From Cellulosilyticum sp. I15G10I2 (GTDB taxonomy: Bacteria > Bacillota > Clostridia > Lachnospirales > Cellulosilyticaceae), in contig NZ_FMMP01000028.1 in the NCBI RefSeq assembly GCF_900095725.1, forward strand, positions 62,001-126,000: 64,000 nt of DNA, written 5' to 3'. Under the pieces are notes generated by a model, which was not told where the DNA came from, made no database searches, and worked only from the letters and a program-made list of their open reading frames with translations. Shown piece by piece: positions 7,415 to 16,784 of the stretch (position 1 is its first letter; each line of letters begins with the position of its first letter). Made by a program: the position numbers and the translations under genes.

Positions 7415-8743
7415 ATGATGACTTCTTGCAACAAAACTTTTATCATTAAACTCTTGTTTATTCAACTTTTATGCGGAATGATAAGTCTCAGCTTGGGGTT
7501 AAAATGGGGAATTTCTTTAGATTTATTAAGATATGAAAATAAACTTTATAAAAATATGATTGTAGCTGGTATAAATGTTGGCAATATGTCTCGTGATCAA
7601 GCACTATCAGTCATTAAAACGCAGTATATAGAAGCTATTTTAGAGAAAGAGCTTACTTTAATATTAGAAGATAAACTATTTACAGCTTTAATTAAGGACT
7701 TTTTTATAGATTCTAATGTGGCTGAAATGATTGATGCAGCTTATGATTATCCTAATGATTTAAAGCCATTAGAAAGATGGTTCTTTCTTCTGAATGATAC
7801 TGAAAAACACTTTGATGTAACGCTTAACTTCGATGAAACAGCAATTGATTTATTCGTTGCAGAAATTGTATCTAGTATTACGCATGAGCCTAATGATGCT
7901 GCAATTTTTGTTAATAAAGGTGGCGTTATAGCAGTATCTCCACACTCAGATGGCTATATCCTCGATAAACACAAGTTGATTGATCAAATCAATTTATCTT
8001 TAAAAACTTATTCTGAGTCAACTATAAATATACTTAATTTTGCAGCTAAAAGAGAACCTCTTTATACAACTTCTCTTTTAGAAAATATCGATACATGTAT
8101 TACAACATTTAATACTTCTTTTATTCCTAATACCAATAGAGCTACAAATATTATTCTAAGTGCCGAAGCAATTAATGGGACACTTCTAGCACCTGGGGAT
8201 CTATTTAGTTTTAATACTATTGTAGGGAATACAACATCTGAAAAGGGTTATAAATCTGCTCCTGTTATTGTTAATTCTAAAATCTCTCAGGGAATAGGTG
8301 GCGGAATATGTCAAGTTTCTTCAACATTATACAATGCTATTTTAAGCGCTGGATTATCGCCTTTAACTAGAAGACCTCACTCTATTCCTGTTAATTATGT
8401 TCCTCTAGGGCTAGATGCCACTGTGAGCTTTAATAATATAGATTTTAAATTTGAAAATACACTGGATTATCCTATCTACATTGAATCTTATGTTGAAAAA
8501 AACCAAGTCTATGTTAATATCTATTCCAATCATAGACTAATGGATAGATCTTATAAGCTTAAATCTGAAGTCTATCAGTCCGTTCTAGCACCCTCTAAGT
8601 TCAGCTCTGGTCTTAGTTCATCTGCAAGTACTAAGGAACCCGTCAATATGCGCAATAAAGGATATAAAGTCAAGGTATCACGAGAAACATACGAAAAAAA
8701 TGTTTTGATAAAAACAGAAACTATTTCTTTAGATACCTACTAA
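7415..8743 (+). CDS. VanW family protein with peptidoglycan-binding-like region
   Basis: A 442-aa envelope protein. One N-terminal membrane segment (about residues 9-28) is followed by a YoaR/PG_binding_4-like region (about 45-235, MIVAGINVGNMSRDQAL). A VanW domain follows (about 245-375) with APGDLFSFN, GGGICQVSSTLYNA and RRPHSIPVNYVPLG, all typical. The C-terminal tail carries a G5-like stretch. VanW proteins occur in some vancomycin clusters but also as ordinary Firmicute envelope proteins; nothing here suggests a resistance cluster. The ribosome binding site is weak and the gene follows the coiled-coil gene closely. The biochemical activity of VanW is not established. Confidence 0.88.
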   Translation: MMTSCNKTFIIKLLFIQLLCGMISLSLGLKWGISLDLLRYENKLYKNMIVAGINVGNMSRDQALSVIKTQYIEAILEKELTLILEDKLFTALIKDFFIDSNVAEMIDAAYDYPNDLKPLERWFFLLNDTEKHFDVTLNFDETAIDLFVAEIVSSITHEPNDAAIFVNKGGVIAVSPHSDGYILDKHKLIDQINLSLKTYSESTINILNFAAKREPLYTTSLLENIDTCITTFNTSFIPNTNRATNIILSAEAINGTLLAPGDLFSFNTIVGNTTSEKGYKSAPVIVNSKISQGIGGGICQVSSTLYNAILSAGLSPLTRRPHSIPVNYVPLGLDATVSFNNIDFKFENTLDYPIYIESYVEKNQVYVNIYSNHRLMDRSYKLKSEVYQSVLAPSKFSSGLSSSASTKEPVNMRNKGYKVKVSRETYEKNVLIKTETISLDTY

Positions 8744-8770
8744 CCATCGAACTACCCTACATTACATATT

Positions 8771-8813
8771 TAAAAACAGAGCCTTCTTAAATAATTAAGA
8801 GGGCTCTGTTTTT
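8771..8813. terminator. Bidirectional terminator between vanW-like and MFS genes
   Basis: AAAAACAGAGCC pairs with GGCTCTGTTTTT around TTCTTAAATAATTAAGAG, with A and U tracts at the two ends. It serves the convergent genes on both sides. Confidence 0.9.
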
Positions 8814-8861
8814 ACTAATATTTCTCTTTACTTCTTCATTTTTAGTTGTTATTATATACCC

Positions 8862-9995
8862 TTATACTATTTTAAATCTTATTGTTAATAAACTGGCTGC
8901 TATCCCAATAAATCCTGTAACTATAAAACCTGTAGTAAGCCCAAACTCTCCAGCTATAGTACCTAGGATGATAGGTCCAATGATCATTCCTACTCCGTAG
9001 ACAGCTTGGAAAATCCCCATTGCAGTGGCTCTTTTACTTGCTTCTATGTTTTTAATACTAAGCCCCATAAGCAGCGGAAAAACCATCCCCCTTCCTGTAC
9101 CAACTAAAAGTTGAGCCCCCATTAAAATCCATAATGATGAAATAAAAGGTGTTATCATACAAAGCAGCGCACTAAGCATAAAACCATAAACTAATGTTTT
9201 GGTTTGCCCCCATAAATGCACAAGCATTGTACCTGCTAAGGTTGGAATCCATATACCTGGTATATTGCCAATAGCAGTAAGTAAACCAAGCTGCATACTA
9301 TTTGCACCTAGTTGCTGAGCTACAATAGGTACAAATCCAAAAGTTGTAGCAAAAGTAATAAGCTGAGACAAAATAGCTAAGACAGATACTTTAACTAATG
9401 TAGTGTCGGCAGCAATTAAAAAGAGTTCTTTGATATGTACTGGTACCAATTCTATTTCTTTATTCTCTCGAATCATAAAGCTTAAAATAAAACCAGCTAT
9501 GCCCCCTATAGCTCCAAGCAAATATAAAGATCTTGTTCCAAACTGCAAAGATATAATCCCTCCTAAAACCATGGCAATAATTTGCCCTACAGCATTATAA
9601 CTATTCATAATACCTATGGCCTTAGGAGATTCTTCATGTTTATAGTAACTTGCAAATAATACAGTAAAAGTAACCCAAGTAGATGCTGCCACTCCTGCTA
9701 GAAGCCGTGTTACTAATAACGAAAATACACTGGGAAAAAAGAATGTAATAAGTGCACTTACTATTGTCGCCAGCATCCCAATCTGAATAAATATCTTTCT
9801 TCTATTAAGTCTATCCGAAAGTATACCAAGTGGAATTCTAAGCAGCATTTGTGTGAAGCCATAGGCTCCTGTAATAACTCCTATTATCTGATAACTCGCT
9901 CCTAGATCCTTTGCATAAGTTGAAAGTTCTGGCACATAGGCGTATAAAGAAAACCAAAAAAAGCTTGTTGCAATCATAAATAACATCTTATTCAT
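8862..9995 (-). CDS. MFS transporter
   Basis: A 12-segment major facilitator of 378 aa. The loop 2-3 signature appears as GILSDRLNRRK, a form of the MFS motif A, and hydrophobic segments run throughout. The family resembles drug or sugar-phosphate efflux carriers, but the substrate cannot be read from the sequence. The ATG at 9993-9995 is preferred because GAGGGGG lies upstream. A TTG at 10034, directly after the stop of the preceding gene, is the alternative. It appears coupled to the TudS-like gene just upstream. Confidence 0.85.
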   Translation of the reverse strand: MNKMLFMIATSFFWFSLYAYVPELSTYAKDLGASYQIIGVITGAYGFTQMLLRIPLGILSDRLNRRKIFIQIGMLATIVSALITFFFPSVFSLLVTRLLAGVAASTWVTFTVLFASYYKHEESPKAIGIMNSYNAVGQIIAMVLGGIISLQFGTRSLYLLGAIGGIAGFILSFMIRENKEIELVPVHIKELFLIAADTTLVKVSVLAILSQLITFATTFGFVPIVAQQLGANSMQLGLLTAIGNIPGIWIPTLAGTMLVHLWGQTKTLVYGFMLSALLCMITPFISSLWILMGAQLLVGTGRGMVFPLLMGLSIKNIEASKRATAMGIFQAVYGVGMIIGPIILGTIAGEFGLTTGFIVTGFIGIAASLLTIRFKIV

Positions 9996-10034
9996 AAGCC
10001 ATGAATCCCCCTCTGATTCGTTAAATATTATCAA

Positions 10035-11009
10035 CTATATACCTTTTCCTGAATCAGTAACTTCTGTCAAATCAGCTGGAAAAGCTTCAAATATCGTTTG
10101 ATTCATTAAATACTCATTCTCAAATCTTATCACCCACCCATGAATAAGAGCTAAGGGTACAGAAAAAGGAACTTTTTTATTCCCATAGCTTTCTAAATTA
10201 TCTAGAAAAAAAGCTTTTTCGTGTTGAGAAACATTCTTTGAAAAATAACCAAACAGATGAAGAAGCATATTTACGTTACGCATGGGTCCCACAGCTGTGG
10301 CTAATGCTTTATTAAGATATACTTCATATACGTCTAATAAATTTTCAATATCTCTTTTTTCATTATTAGCTACAAGTTTCCCTAATTTTTTTAAATTGGC
10401 TGGACTATATGCCATAAGTAAATATTTGTTATCACTATGAAATTTTATTAATGCTTTAATACTCTTTTTTTGCTTAATTCCCCTAAACTCAGCTATAGTA
10501 AATATGCGTGTATAAAAATGTTCTCTTATTGTATAATTCATTAACCGCCCTTCATCCTCTATTGCAATCTGCGAAAAATTTTCTAGAAGTTTTTCTGCAA
10601 ATATGCCACTCGTCTTTTTAGGCATGGAGGATGCTTTTCCATAGTTTTCATACATCTTTACATCTTTTATACCACACGAAGGTGAACGCCCCTTTAAAAT
10701 AATGCCATCTACTTCTTTAGATATCAGTTCTTCCAAGAAAGTATTTGAAAAAGCTTGCATTGCCTCTGTTACATCTTCACCTGTTTTTGAAAAAACCAGT
10801 CTCTTGTTATTCTCTTTATCCGAAATAATGCGTAATGTCTGTCTAGGAATAGGCAGTCCAATGGCTACTTCTGGGCATACAGTGATCCATTTAGCATAGG
10901 GTTTTAAACGCATTACAAAAGGACATGTTGAACTTGAGCCATCATATCTGCACGCTTGACCTTCTATACAACTACTCAGTAAAATTGTTGGGCTTTTAAA
11001 CTTTCTCAT
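10035..11009 (-). CDS. TudS-like (DUF523) + DUF1722 protein
   Basis: Residues 1-140 are a DUF523 domain with three conserved cysteines, C14, C45 and C112 (SSCIEGQACRYDG, VCPE, SPSCGIKDVK). These match the [4Fe-4S] ligands of the thiouracil desulfidase TudS. Residues about 175-305 are DUF1722 (KFHSDNKYLLMAYS), seen in YbgA-type fusions. At 324 aa it has the expected fusion length. A GGAGAAT site precedes the ATG. The enzymatic assignment is by homology to TudS; the substrate in this organism (a thiolated base or nucleotide) is inferred. An MFS gene follows and may share its transcript. Confidence 0.85.
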   Translation of the reverse strand: MRKFKSPTILLSSCIEGQACRYDGSSSTCPFVMRLKPYAKWITVCPEVAIGLPIPRQTLRIISDKENNKRLVFSKTGEDVTEAMQAFSNTFLEELISKEVDGIILKGRSPSCGIKDVKMYENYGKASSMPKKTSGIFAEKLLENFSQIAIEDEGRLMNYTIREHFYTRIFTIAEFRGIKQKKSIKALIKFHSDNKYLLMAYSPANLKKLGKLVANNEKRDIENLLDVYEVYLNKALATAVGPMRNVNMLLHLFGYFSKNVSQHEKAFFLDNLESYGNKKVPFSVPLALIHGWVIRFENEYLMNQTIFEAFPADLTEVTDSGKGI

Positions 11010-11138
11010 GTCTCTATTCTCCGGTCTGATAAGGTTAAATACTTTTATATTATTAAGTAGTACTAGATCTATCTGAGCTCTATTATACTTTCTTTATTAT
11101 TATAATTCTGATATTCATTTAAAATTTGGTTTTATATC

Positions 11139-12059
11139 TTAGTCAAGTTGGTGTACAATGTCCTCAAATACAGCATGAATAATATCATTTTTTGCTTTTT
11201 CTTCATGAGCCGTTACTGTTATAACTGCTCCTTTACTCGGTATAACAATACAAAGCTGACCATACTTTCCATCCATACGGTAAGCGCCTTCAAAAGCACA
11301 TTTCCATATCTGATAGCCATACCCTGAAGAATTCTCAGCATTGGTTGGATCAATCCTCTTATTATCTATCGTATCACTTATAGCATCATTGATGTAATTT
11401 TTACTTATAATTTGCCTATCTTTATAACTACCTTTATTTAACAGCATTTCTCCGACTCTCGCAAACTGATCCGTTGTTAAGTATAAACCTGAAGCTGCAA
11501 GACTGTGTCCTTGGGGGCAAGAATGCCACTGGGGATTAAAAATTTCTAAAGGTATAAATAGTCTTGAGACTAAAAAATCTCGTAAGTTTTTACCACTTAT
11601 CCGTTCTACGATACGCCCTAACATATAGGTGCATGCATTAGAGTAGTAAAAAAAGGTTCCCGGCTCTTTTGTAACTGGTACTTTGAAAAACAGTTCTGCC
11701 CAATCATTTGTCATCATAGTATGCTCATCACTATTAAACCAATATGCTAACTTTCCTGATGCCATATGCAGTAAATCACGTATCTCTATTGCCTCACTGC
11801 CTGGGGCGGCAAGGATTCGATATTCTGGAAAGAAATCTAATACTTTATCATTAACAGCAAACTGCTTATCCTGAATACATAAACCTACTGCCAAAGAAGC
11901 AATTGTTTTTGCAGCTGAATAAATACATACAGGATCATCCGAGCGCCACCGATGGCTCATGCTCTCCCCATTTATACGCTGTACCTTTATGCCATAAATA
12001 CCAAAACCTTTTTCTGCAACTGTCAATCTAAATTGATTTAATATAGATTTATTCATCAT
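11139..12059 (-). CDS. Serine beta-lactamase-like hydrolase
   Basis: A member of the class C beta-lactamase/esterase/D-aminopeptidase fold. It has SxxK at S48-AAK51 (YSAAKTIAS) and YxN as Y139-S-N141 (FFYYSNACTYMLG); a C-terminal YRMDGKYGQLCIV region stands where the KTG-like motif is expected. There is no signal peptide, so it is predicted to be cytoplasmic, which argues against a secreted antibiotic beta-lactamase. It has 306 aa; the ATG at 12059 or the next codon could start, with AGGCAGGT upstream. The physiological substrate is unknown. It is a single gene between a GNAT enzyme and the TudS-like protein. Confidence 0.85.
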   Translation of the reverse strand: MMNKSILNQFRLTVAEKGFGIYGIKVQRINGESMSHRWRSDDPVCIYSAAKTIASLAVGLCIQDKQFAVNDKVLDFFPEYRILAAPGSEAIEIRDLLHMASGKLAYWFNSDEHTMMTNDWAELFFKVPVTKEPGTFFYYSNACTYMLGRIVERISGKNLRDFLVSRLFIPLEIFNPQWHSCPQGHSLAASGLYLTTDQFARVGEMLLNKGSYKDRQIISKNYINDAISDTIDNKRIDPTNAENSSGYGYQIWKCAFEGAYRMDGKYGQLCIVIPSKGAVITVTAHEEKAKNDIIHAVFEDIVHQLD

Positions 12060-12144
12060 CTACCTGCCTTTTAATTAATCATTTTACTTAATTTAAACTG
12101 TAACATAGTTTTTGAGGAAATACCTTTAAGATACTGTTGTTGCT

Positions 12145-12420
12145 TTATTTTGAAAGAATATCACTGCATTCAGTATGCTGCTCAAACCACTTGACTGCAT
12201 AAGAACAAGTCATAATAGCTTTTTTATTTTGGTTTTTAATTGTTTGATAAGCTTCTTGGAGAAGTAATGAAGCAACGCCTTGTCCACGTAGTGTCGGATC
12301 TACAAATGTATGGTTGATATTAACTACATTATCCTTAACTTCTGGGAAAGTAACTTCCGCAATAATTTCCCCTCCTCCATTTATAGCAAAAATTTTATTG
12401 GGTTCATATGAAAAATTCAT
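12145..12420 (-). CDS. Small GNAT-type N-acetyltransferase (YjdJ-like)
   Basis: A compact 91-aa single-domain GNAT protein. The acetyl-CoA pyrophosphate loop reads LRGQGVAS (motif R/QxxGxG/A) after VDPTLRG. The later CSYAVKWFEQH is typical of the YidJ/Gcn5-related small family. An AGAGGAAG site precedes the ATG. It is downstream of cobS on the same strand, but 130 bp separate them, so membership of the cobamide cluster is doubtful. The acceptor substrate is unknown. Confidence 0.85.
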   Translation of the reverse strand: MNFSYEPNKIFAINGGGEIIAEVTFPEVKDNVVNINHTFVDPTLRGQGVASLLLQEAYQTIKNQNKKAIMTCSYAVKWFEQHTECSDILSK

Positions 12421-12547
12421 CTTTATCTTCCTCTCGTATTTCCTTTATTGTTATTATTCAAGATTATCATTTACCTCTGTTTTTATTCATAAAACACGCA
12501 AAACCACTTGATAAGTTCTTCTTTAAAATAAGTCATTATTTAAAAAG

Positions 12548-13315
12548 CTAATGTATTATAAGCAAATAGATACCTACTAGATAGCCAAGCTCTGCAAATT
12601 CACAGATTGTCCCAAGAATATCTCCCGTTATCCCTTCAATTTTCTTGTAAATTGATTTTATAAATAATCTAACCCCTAAAAATATGACTATCAGTAATCC
12701 AACATGTCCTAAAAACTTTACGCCTATAGCTTCTGCTAAAAGGTATAATACACCTAGCACCCATGTCATTGCGTAACTTACACCTATCACTAACACCTTT
12801 AGTGTTGTCTTTCCTATAAAAATATTTCCCATTCCTGTTTCTCTTGGCGTCCTGGTCCTATAGCATGACCACATGGAACTCATTCTGCCGTATATAGGCA
12901 TAATCATAATCCCCCACAGATTGTCTGTTTCAAGTAAATAATAAATAAATACCACTTTAAACAAAAGCAAAAAAACTATAGCTAAAAGTGCATTAGTTCC
13001 GAGCCTTGAGTCTTTCATGATCTCTAATATTCTTTCTTTATTCCGATAACTATAAATGCCATCAAAGGTATCCCCTACTCCATCTATATGAAGCCCTCCT
13101 GTTAAAATCACTGAACCTAGCAGAATAATAACAGCTGTAATGCTCTTATTAAATAAGAATAGACTGCCTAAACCAATTACGTAATATAATACCCCTAGCA
13201 CTGCGCCTACTAAAGGAAAAAACACAAGACTTTTATAAAACTCATCGTCCATGCCTAAATCCATATTAATAGGAATACGTGTTAGAAACTGAAGTATGCT
13301 CATAAACCTCTTCAT
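12548..13315 (-). CDS. cobS: Adenosylcobinamide-GDP ribazoletransferase (cobalamin synthase)
   Basis: Joins adenosylcobinamide-GDP with alpha-ribazole (or its phosphate) in the membrane, the last assembly step of cobamide synthesis. The 255-aa product has several membrane segments and the family motif GGLHIDGVGDTFDG at residues 73-86, whose acidic residues are thought to bind Mg2+. KDSRLGTNAL and RMSSMW are further family blocks. It starts 2 bp after the cobU stop, with GAGGT upstream, so it is coupled to cobU. This is the last recognisable gene of the cobamide cluster. Confidence 0.95.
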   Translation of the reverse strand: MKRFMSILQFLTRIPINMDLGMDDEFYKSLVFFPLVGAVLGVLYYVIGLGSLFLFNKSITAVIILLGSVILTGGLHIDGVGDTFDGIYSYRNKERILEIMKDSRLGTNALLAIVFLLLFKVVFIYYLLETDNLWGIMIMPIYGRMSSMWSCYRTRTPRETGMGNIFIGKTTLKVLVIGVSYAMTWVLGVLYLLAEAIGVKFLGHVGLLIVIFLGVRLFIKSIYKKIEGITGDILGTICEFAELGYLVGIYLLIIH

Positions 13316-13317
13316 AT

Positions 13318-13878
13318 CTAACCTCTTATCTTAACTGGTATACCACACACTACCAGATATACTTCATCACTATCTGCTGCAATCTGCTGATTAACTCTGC
13401 CTATAATATCAGTATAAACTCTTGTCAACCTAGTTGCCCCTATTACACTCATACCAATCTCATTAGTTACAATCACAAAATAGAGATCTGTTTTTTTAAT
13501 AGCTTTAATCAAAAGACTTACTTGTTCCTTAATATGAGCTTCAACACCATCAATTGCAGCATAATCACAAGTCTCAAAATCAAGGTCTTCTTTAAACATA
13601 ATGTTATTTACCAAAAGTGTTACACAGTCTAGAATAACCGTGCTATTTGTCTGTGCAATCTCCGGAATCTTCTTGTAAATATCCTCATATACTTCATAGG
13701 TTGTCCAATGGCTCGGTCTATTTGCCCTATGCTTTTTAACGCGATCTTTCATGTCCTCATCAAAAGGAATACTTGTTGCAATATACGCTGTGCTATTATT
13801 TTGAATTCTGCATAATTCTTCAGCAAATCTGCTTTTACCTGATCTTGCGCCTCCTGTAACAAATACAATCTTACTCAT
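13318..13878 (-). CDS. cobU: Adenosylcobinamide kinase / guanylyltransferase
   Basis: Phosphorylates adenosylcobinamide and transfers GMP to it, giving the activated intermediate for CobS. The 186-aa product has a P-loop GGARSGKS (residues 9-16) and the guanylylated histidine H49 in KKHRANRPSHW, equivalent to H46 of the Salmonella enzyme. The C-terminal NEIGMSVIGATRLTR is also diagnostic. An AGGGGTGA site precedes the ATG. It is followed directly by cobS and preceded by a Cys-rich small gene in the same direction. Confidence 0.95.
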   Translation of the reverse strand: MSKIVFVTGGARSGKSRFAEELCRIQNNSTAYIATSIPFDEDMKDRVKKHRANRPSHWTTYEVYEDIYKKIPEIAQTNSTVILDCVTLLVNNIMFKEDLDFETCDYAAIDGVEAHIKEQVSLLIKAIKKTDLYFVIVTNEIGMSVIGATRLTRVYTDIIGRVNQQIAADSDEVYLVVCGIPVKIRG

Positions 13879-13891
13879 GTCTTCACCCCTT

Positions 13892-14149
13892 TTAGCCTTT
13901 CTTCCCTATTTCAATAACCTTTTGTATATGCGCCTGTACATGCTCATAACCTTGTAAGGTATGTGGCTTAATACATGCCATACAATTCTTAATCCCCTTT
14001 TTTGTATAAGAAAAATCTCCTCCACACTTATCCTTTAAAGCATACAAGGGACAATAGCAAAATAGACAGTTAAATACTTTATCATCCTCTACCTTATGGC
14101 AAGGAAAATACTCACACGCTCTGTTTTGAAAAAACTTGTAATGTTCCAT
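13892..14149 (-). CDS. Cysteine-rich small domain protein
   Basis: An 85-aa protein with nine cysteines, arranged as NRACEYFPCHK, CLFCYCPLY, KCGGDF and NCMACIKPH. This fits the 'cysteine-rich small domain' family, which often accompanies cobalamin genes. Metal or Fe-S binding is likely from the spacing but unproven. A GGAGAAGG site precedes the ATG. It lies between cbiO and cobU. The cluster position suggests a role in cobalt handling or cobinamide processing; this is inference only. Confidence 0.8.
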   Translation of the reverse strand: MEHYKFFQNRACEYFPCHKVEDDKVFNCLFCYCPLYALKDKCGGDFSYTKKGIKNCMACIKPHTLQGYEHVQAHIQKVIEIGKKG

Positions 14150-14182
14150 TCACCTTCTCCTTATAACTGAAGATTTAAATGA

Positions 14183-14218
14183 AGGCCGCAGAGAAATCCA
14201 TGATTTCTCAAACAGCCC
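14183..14218. other. Hairpin between cbiO and the Cys-rich gene
   Basis: GAGAAATC-CAT-GATTTCTC (14191-14209) is a perfect 8-bp stem, flanked by GGC and GCC that could extend it. There is no U run. It may be an RNA-processing or stability hairpin that separates cbiMNQO from the rest of the cluster. Confidence 0.4.
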
Positions 14219-14232
14219 TATTAAAATTATAC

Positions 14233-15054
14233 CTACTCTCCAAGTCCCTCTTTCCTATTGGCATGGTAGTAAGCATAAAGATCCTCCTCTTTTCTAAAAA
14301 GCGGCATTCCCATATACTTATGCACCTTCACCAACCAAGGTTCAGCAAGTCCTATTTCACAAATAACACTATCATTAGTAAAGACAGCTTCAGTCTGACC
14401 TTCACGCATAACACATCCTTGATCTAAAACATAAATATAATCACAAAGATGATAGATAAGATCCATATCATGGCTCGAAATAACTACCTTTGTGTTGCGC
14501 TTACTAACATCCTTTATAATGTCTTCTATGGCTGTAACACTTTTAGGATCAAGCCCCGCAGTTGGTTCATCAAATAACATCACTTCATTTTGCATCGCAA
14601 TGACGGAAGCAATAGCAACTCTCTTTTTTTGACCATGACTTAAAAAATGTATAGGCTGCTCTTTAAACGCCATGGCCCCCACACTCTCTAGGCTCCCATC
14701 AACCCGCCTTTTAACTTCAGCCTCATCTAAACCTAAGTTTCTAAGCGCAAAAGCAACATCTTCATAGACCTTTGAATAAAATATTTGTTTATCAGGGTCT
14801 TGAAAAACAATGCCAACCTTTTTTCTAAGCTCTCTTAAACTTTTTTTATCATATTTTATCGTTTGATTATTATACAGTACTGTTCCTGAGGTAGGTTTGA
14901 GTACACCTACCATATTCATAAATAAGGTGGACTTTCCAGAGCCATTAACTCCTATTATGCCTATAATGCTACCTTTATTTAAATCTATGTGAATATTCTT
15001 AAGTGCAACATTACCTTCATCATACTTAAATGTCAGCTCACGCGTTGTTATCAT
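14233..15054 (-). CDS. cbiO: Cobalt ECF transporter ATPase
   Basis: Energises Co2+ uptake by the CbiMNQO energy-coupling-factor transporter at the cytoplasmic face. The 273-aa product has Walker A GVNGSGKST (about residues 35-43), Q-loop Q85 (VFQDPDKQ), signature LSHGQKKR (138-145), Walker B VMLFDEPTAGLD (about 158-169) and the switch His in SSHD. The Q-D-P-D-x-Q block is typical of ECF ATPases. An AGAGGTGG site precedes the ATG. It follows cbiQ by 11 bp. The single ATPase would act as a homodimer. Confidence 0.95.
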   Translation of the reverse strand: MITTRELTFKYDEGNVALKNIHIDLNKGSIIGIIGVNGSGKSTLFMNMVGVLKPTSGTVLYNNQTIKYDKKSLRELRKKVGIVFQDPDKQIFYSKVYEDVAFALRNLGLDEAEVKRRVDGSLESVGAMAFKEQPIHFLSHGQKKRVAIASVIAMQNEVMLFDEPTAGLDPKSVTAIEDIIKDVSKRNTKVVISSHDMDLIYHLCDYIYVLDQGCVMREGQTEAVFTNDSVICEIGLAEPWLVKVHKYMGMPLFRKEEDLYAYYHANRKEGLGE

Positions 15055-15065
15055 CTGTCCACCTC

Positions 15066-15746
15066 TTATATATAAAATTCACCATCATAGAGCTTAGTAT
15101 CTAAAGCGATACTCATATCCTGGTATCGTATCATAATTCTTGTAAATAAAGTACTGATTAAAATCCCTAAAGAACGATAGGCTGTTTTAATGTTAATATA
15201 GCCAAAACGCATCTCTTGTGCAATATAGATCTCTGAGACTTCTTCTAAAAAGATAAAGATAAAGCGATAGACAAGCATAATAATTTCTATCACCTCTTTA
15301 GGCATATGCAGTTTTTTAAGCACAAGTATCATTTGATTAAACCCCGTTGTGAGAGTTATAAAATAAATACATGAAATTGCTGCAAAACATCTCATTAAAA
15401 TATAAGCAGACCTTATCAATGTAAGCTTTGAATACCCTATATAGTATCCGAAAAATTGCAGATAAAATAAAAAACTATGTGCTTCATTTGAAAAATAAAA
15501 TAGGGTAGCTAAAATACTTGAAATAATAAATACACTGGGAAAACTGATAAGCTTTATGTATATTTTTTTATTAACTTTTGCCACACTCATAATTAAAATA
15601 TTCATACCTATGATAATAGTAGCAAGTGCGCTTAAGTTATCCCATAAAACTGAAAGGATTAAAAATGCTGCCCCTAAACCACATTTCAAATAAGGATTTG
15701 TATGGGCTAAGCGATTATTATAAGCAATCTTATCTATGATCAGCAT
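15066..15746 (-). CDS. cbiQ: Cobalt ECF transporter transmembrane protein
   Basis: The T-component that links CbiO to CbiM. It is a 226-aa protein with about five membrane segments. A basic coupling-helix region with AQEMRFGYIN (normally AxxxRG) is the contact to the ATPase; here the usual ARG pair is slightly altered. It overlaps the end of cbiN by 17 bp, indicating translational coupling, and has AAAGGGAAAAAG upstream. Assignment rests on this position between cbiN and cbiO plus the T-component pattern. Confidence 0.92.
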   Translation of the reverse strand: MLIIDKIAYNNRLAHTNPYLKCGLGAAFLILSVLWDNLSALATIIIGMNILIMSVAKVNKKIYIKLISFPSVFIISSILATLFYFSNEAHSFLFYLQFFGYYIGYSKLTLIRSAYILMRCFAAISCIYFITLTTGFNQMILVLKKLHMPKEVIEIIMLVYRFIFIFLEEVSEIYIAQEMRFGYINIKTAYRSLGILISTLFTRIMIRYQDMSIALDTKLYDGEFYI

Positions 15747-16026
15747 ATTTCTTTTTCCCTTTGGAATAACCTATATAATAAAAAATAACGGCTGTTCCTA
15801 GGGCTGCTTGAAGACTAAAAAGCAATGTTTCAACTTCACCACTTGGCGGCTCAAACATAAAACCCATCCATGGTTCATAATCTGGATTTATTTCTGCTAT
15901 CATAGCCTCAGCTGCCCCATCTGCTCCTTCAAATTCTGCATCTTTGTTAATCATCAAAGGAAGTACCATTAATAAAATGACTAATGCACCTAATACTAAG
16001 TTTTTATTAACACTCTTTAACTTCAT
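15730..16026 (-). CDS. cbiN: Cobalt transport protein CbiN
   Basis: An accessory membrane protein of the CbiMNQO cobalt transporter. It has two membrane segments (about residues 8-28 and 66-86) and an outside loop with [12 protein letters not shown] and [19 protein letters not shown], which is diagnostic for CbiN. The ATG at 16024-16026 lies 9 nt after AAGGAG and gives 98 aa; a TTG three codons earlier is less likely. It overlaps the end of cbiM by 20 bp and cbiQ by 17 bp, so the three are translationally coupled. Confidence 0.94.
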   Translation of the reverse strand: MKLKSVNKNLVLGALVILLMVLPLMINKDAEFEGADGAAEAMIAEINPDYEPWMGFMFEPPSGEVETLLFSLQAALGTAVIFYYIGYSKGKKKYADHR

Positions 16027-16741
16027 AGCCTTCAACTCCTTCTGGATTGTTTTTCAAAATAAGATCATGCACAATATTCGTTAAAAACCCTTCTGCAGCT
16101 GCTATAGGTATCTGGGTGAGTAAAAATACTGATAGGAATTTCACAAGAGAAGTCATAATACCTCCCACAGGGTCTGGAAAAGCTAAAGCTAGTTGTACAG
16201 ATGTTATCACATAAGTTGCTATATTTCCAAGTGTTGCCGCCATAAAAACACTAAGCCCTTTATTCATCTTTCTTTTTTTCATTAACATAAATATCCCATA
16301 AGATACAAAAGGTCCTACAACTGCCATAGCAAAAGCATTTGCGCCAAGCGTTGTGAGCCCTCCATGGGCAAGTAATAACGCTTGGAATAAAAGAACAATA
16401 GTTCCTATAACTGCCATAACCTTAGGCCCAAATAAAATAGCACCAAGACCTACCCCTGTAGGGTGAGAGCTGCTTCCAGTAACAGAAGGCATTTTAAGTG
16501 CTGATAAAACAAATACAAAAGCTGTTATCAGTGCAATAAGCACTTTGTGATGCGGATTTTTAGCAAATATTCTTCTTAAATCTTTAAGGCCTAACATGAA
16601 AAATGGTATAAATACAACTGCCCAAATAACAGCCCACTTAAATGGTAAAAATCCCTCCATGATATGCATACCAAAGGTGCAGACTGGCGCTATAATAAGT
16701 AGTAATATAATAGTTAAAAGTGATACATTTGACTTTTTCAT
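16007..16741 (-). CDS. cbiM: Cobalt transport protein CbiM (S-component)
   Basis: The substrate-binding membrane component of the cobalt ECF transporter. A signal peptide (residues 1-24) precedes MHIMEGFLP; after cleavage the new N-terminal Met-His forms part of the Co2+ site. The 244-aa product also has [17 protein letters not shown] and [13 protein letters not shown], both conserved, with histidines likely lining the metal site. An AAGGGGGAAAG site precedes the ATG. It starts 44 bp after hemL ends on the same strand, so it is probably read through from the tetrapyrrole genes. Confidence 0.95.
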   Translation of the reverse strand: MKKSNVSLLTIILLLIIAPVCTFGMHIMEGFLPFKWAVIWAVVFIPFFMLGLKDLRRIFAKNPHHKVLIALITAFVFVLSALKMPSVTGSSSHPTGVGLGAILFGPKVMAVIGTIVLLFQALLLAHGGLTTLGANAFAMAVVGPFVSYGIFMLMKKRKMNKGLSVFMAATLGNIATYVITSVQLALAFPDPVGGIMTSLVKFLSVFLLTQIPIAAAEGFLTNIVHDLILKNNPEGVEGYEVKEC

Positions 16742-16784
16742 ATACTTTCCCCCTTCTATCTGAAATATTAGTAAATAACGCTAT

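Noticed and set aside
7415-8743. Vancomycin-resistance gene
   Set aside because: VanW proteins are widespread outside resistance clusters, and no vanH, vanA/B, vanX, vanR or vanS gene is present.
11139-12059. Antibiotic-resistance beta-lactamase
   Set aside because: SxxK and YxN are present, but there is no signal peptide and no resistance context; many housekeeping hydrolases share this fold.
14179-14427. Plus-strand ORF of 82 codons over cbiO
   Set aside because: It runs antisense to the conserved cbiO C-terminus and has no ribosome binding site or recognisable product.
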